In this document: positions 62,747 through 64,000 of the stretch, one piece after another
Position numbering within the stretch: position 1 is the first letter of the stretch
Layout: the number at the start of each line of letters is the position of its first letter
Assembly: GCF_030122845.1 (NCBI RefSeq)
Contig: NZ_CP126084.1
Location: forward strand, 4,526,001 to 4,590,000
DNA length: 64,000 bases
From: Paenibacillus woosongensis
Lineage (GTDB): Bacteria; Bacillota; Bacilli; Paenibacillales; Paenibacillaceae
Reading direction: 5' to 3'
Notes under the pieces: generated by a model
The model's input: the letters and a program-made list of their open reading frames with translations, nothing else
What the model was told of the DNA's origin: nothing
Databases searched by the model: none
Position numbers and translations under genes: made by a program

Positions 62747-63507
62747 AAAACTAGGGAAAGATAAAAGGAATATTTATGAATATTGTCATAAAACTCTCAC
62801 CCTGGCAATGCATACTATAATTTCTCGTGGTTTTTCCGGTACTTCTTAAGTGCTCTTATTCAATGCCATACTAGATACGAAGGCTTGCTATCTAATCATC
62901 ATCTTTAGAGGACAAGGAATTCACTACTTTTTGTACTGAGCATTAGCAACTACGTTTCTACAATTCCCATGTATCGTTGCTATTTGGCCCACCTTTCCCA
63001 ATAGCAACGATAAATAAATTATATATTAACTTGCATACATCACTTCGTTACTTCCATGCTTATTCTCTGTAAGCTACATTGAAACTTAAGAATATAATTT
63101 ATGTTACAAGGAATATCCGTTTATCGATATTTTAAACAAGCAATAAGCAATTTAATCGATTAATCCTATAAGAAATTTTTCATATATCATAGTAACCAAC
63201 AAGACAATGTTGGTTCATCTATAGATATGTGTTAACATTCTGCGGAAAATGTTTCTTTTAGTAGAGAATAAGTGTATGTATAAACCAAAACCTATTGAAA
63301 ATACTAAGACCCGGATAAGTTGAAATTATCCGGGTCACACCAATAAACGCCCCTCATAGGCGTGGGTCTATATTGGTAGTGAAGTAGACTATTTCTCATA
63401 GAGTGAGGGTCCCTTCTTTTTATGCATAGATCTAATTATGAGTACTCGATACTGGGTCATGGAATAGCTCCCTATCCACTACAAATCCTTTTTTATTAAA
63501 TCAGTTA
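62747..63507. other. 760-bp gene-free, AT-rich stretch with strong hairpins
   Basis: No convincing reading frame is seen. A perfect 12-bp stem, ATCGTTGCTATT/AATAGCAACGAT, lies at 62973-62984 and 63000-63011, and an 11-bp stem, GACCCGGATAA/TTATCCGGGTC, at 63308-63336 (terminator-like). An interrupted CCAATA..TATTGG pairing with a CGCC/GGCG core follows at 63341-63380. This is where tnsABC would be expected in a complete element, but no trace of them is visible. Confidence 0.5.
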
Positions 63508-63852
63508 TTATTTATGTATATTTTCAGTAATCTTTAAATCGATAATATCTGAAACCTCTTGTTGGTCACAAACTGGTAATTTTCTGAACTTAATGAGTAA
63601 GAAACTCTCCACTTTATTAAGTTCTCCAACCTTTGGATTGAGACTATTTTCATTTGCTGTATATCCAAATAAGAGCCACATTGCGTTTACGTTAAACACT
63701 TTGATAATAGCTAGAATTGTTTCCAGAGAAGGATTATATTTATTCTGTTCTAGCTCACTCAAAGTTCCCTGGGACACGCCGATTAAGTGCGAAAACTCGG
63801 TTTGGTTCATCTGATGTTGCTTCCTAATTTCCTTAATTCGTCCCCCTAACAT
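63508..63852 (-). CDS. XRE-family transcriptional regulator
   Basis: A 114-residue Cro/CI-type regulator with GRIKEIRKQHQMNQTEFSHL and IGVSQGTLSELEQNKYNPSL as the helix-turn-helix, then VNAMWLLFGYTANE and a variable tail. The ATG at 63852 has TAGGAG nine bases upstream; a TTG three codons earlier is too near that site. It is the gene closest to the right end of the Tn7-like element, and a frameshifted relative lies in the same position beside the neighbouring element's right end at 52.5-52.8 kb, which suggests a conserved end-linked regulator. Confidence 0.85.
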   Translation of the reverse strand: MLGGRIKEIRKQHQMNQTEFSHLIGVSQGTLSELEQNKYNPSLETILAIIKVFNVNAMWLLFGYTANENSLNPKVGELNKVESFLLIKFRKLPVCDQQEVSDIIDLKITENIHK

Positions 63853-63878
63853 TGGCTCCAACTCCTACTTAATAATGA

Positions 63879-63912
63879 AGTCCCGATGACCTAACAAGGC
63901 ATCATCGGGACT
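63879..63912. terminator. Hairpin just inside the right-end array
   Basis: Perfect 11-bp arms AGTCCCGATGA/TCATCGGGACT. It may stop transcription entering from outside the element. Flanking runs are weak. Confidence 0.55.
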
Positions 63913-63921
63913 GTTCTAGAA

Positions 63922-64000
63922 GTTCCAAACTTTTTTTACTGGTTCCATAGATTTTTTAATGGTTCCAGACATTTTTTACTGGTTCCACACATTTATTTCA
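63922..64000 (+). repeat. Tandem 20-bp repeat array, Tn7-like right end (incomplete)
   Basis: Exact 20-bp periodicity: GTTCCAAACTTTTTTTACTG (63922), GTTCCATAGATTTTTTAATG (63942), GTTCCAGACATTTTTTACTG (63962), and a fourth unit starting GTTCCACACATTT (63982) cut by the window edge. The same unit precedes the ACA termini at 43813 and 52955. Head-to-tail binding sites at one end fit Tn7R. The terminal unit is expected just outside the window. Confidence 0.7.

Larger units (their letters stand above)
52961..64000. mobile_element. Tn7-like element carrying defence genes, right terminus beyond the window
   Basis: The left terminus begins TGTTAGGTGATAAAAAAGTC at 52961, immediately after 5 bp (TCATA) that separate it from the right end of another element. 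Tn7 makes 5-bp target duplications, and its ends start with TGT. The right side has four visible tandem 20-bp units from 63922 that continue off the window; the terminal ACA must lie a few tens of bases further. In between are TniQ/TnsD, two XRE regulators and four defence-type genes, but no TnsA, TnsB or TnsC. The element is thus either mobilised in trans or dead. Orientation (TniQ gene near the right end and transcribed inward) agrees with Tn7. Confidence 0.65.

Noticed and set aside
63922-64000. CRISPR array or plasmid iterons
   Set aside because: The 20-bp units are directly adjacent, with no spacers, no Rep or Cas gene is near, and identical units end at ACA termini elsewhere in the window, which fits transposase-binding sites better.

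Overview
The window looks like a chromosomal segment of a soil or plant-associated Paenibacillus-type Bacillota. The evidence is the YesOPQ/YesMN-style and LplABC-style carbohydrate ABC systems with two-component or AraC sensors, perfect CcpA cre sites, strong AGGAGG ribosome sites with many TTG/GTG starts, a Bacillus-type lichenase, an AadK-like adenylyltransferase, and dispersed palindromic intergenic repeats I associate with that genus. No rRNA, tRNA or CRISPR array was seen.

Region 1 (1-11 kb) is a minus-strand locus for rhamnogalacturonan/pectin use. A sensor kinase and response regulator sit upstream of a solute-binding lipoprotein, two permeases, a rhamnogalacturonan acetylesterase, a GH105 unsaturated uronyl hydrolase and a small ASRT-family protein. 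Each transcription unit carries a perfect cre match. Region 2 (11-19.4 kb) is ordinary accessory DNA: azoreductase, lipoprotein, TetR-controlled MFS pump with visible operators, lichenase, MmcQ/YjbR protein and AadK-like enzyme, mixed with decayed genes (SDR, metalloprotease, chemotaxis receptor). Region 3 (19.5-29.6 kb) is a second sugar locus: a membrane AraC-family sensor, two paralogous binding proteins, one permease pair and two Gfo/Idh/MocA dehydrogenases.

Region 4 (31.5-43.3 kb) is the most unusual part. It is a tightly packed twelve-gene AT-rich minus-strand operon: SbnA- and SbnB-like enzymes for L-2,3-diaminopropionate, three paralogous ATP-grasp ligases, an MFS transporter, a GH88-type unsaturated glucuronyl hydrolase, a CitD-like carrier, a CitE-like lyase/aldolase, a class II aminoacyl-tRNA-synthetase-like protein resembling amino acid:carrier-protein ligases, and CitG plus CitX to make and attach the citrate-lyase prosthetic group. 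The citrate lyase alpha subunit (CitF) and ligase (CitC) are absent from the operon. I infer a biosynthetic pathway for an exported amide-containing small molecule in which an amino acid is activated on a citrate-lyase-type carrier. The operon lies between inverted IS30 sequences (30686-30892 fragment and 43830-44902 element) and other insertion-sequence and intron debris.

Region 5 (45-52.8 kb) holds an ABC ATPase/FtsX-type permease pair, a DUF998-like membrane protein, a frameshifted hydrolase, an ArsR regulator and decayed remnants. Region 6 (52.9 kb to the window end) is a Tn7-like element. A left end with three spaced binding-site-like repeats begins at 52961, a right-end-like array of 20-bp tandem repeats begins at 63922 and runs off the window, and the cargo is a TniQ/TnsD protein, two XRE regulators, a Gabija-like OLD nuclease/UvrD helicase pair, a HEPN-motif protein and a Cap4-like nuclease. 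No TnsA, TnsB or TnsC is present. At 52955/52961 this left end abuts the right end of another such element with exactly 5 bp between, and a third right end lies at 43768-43813.
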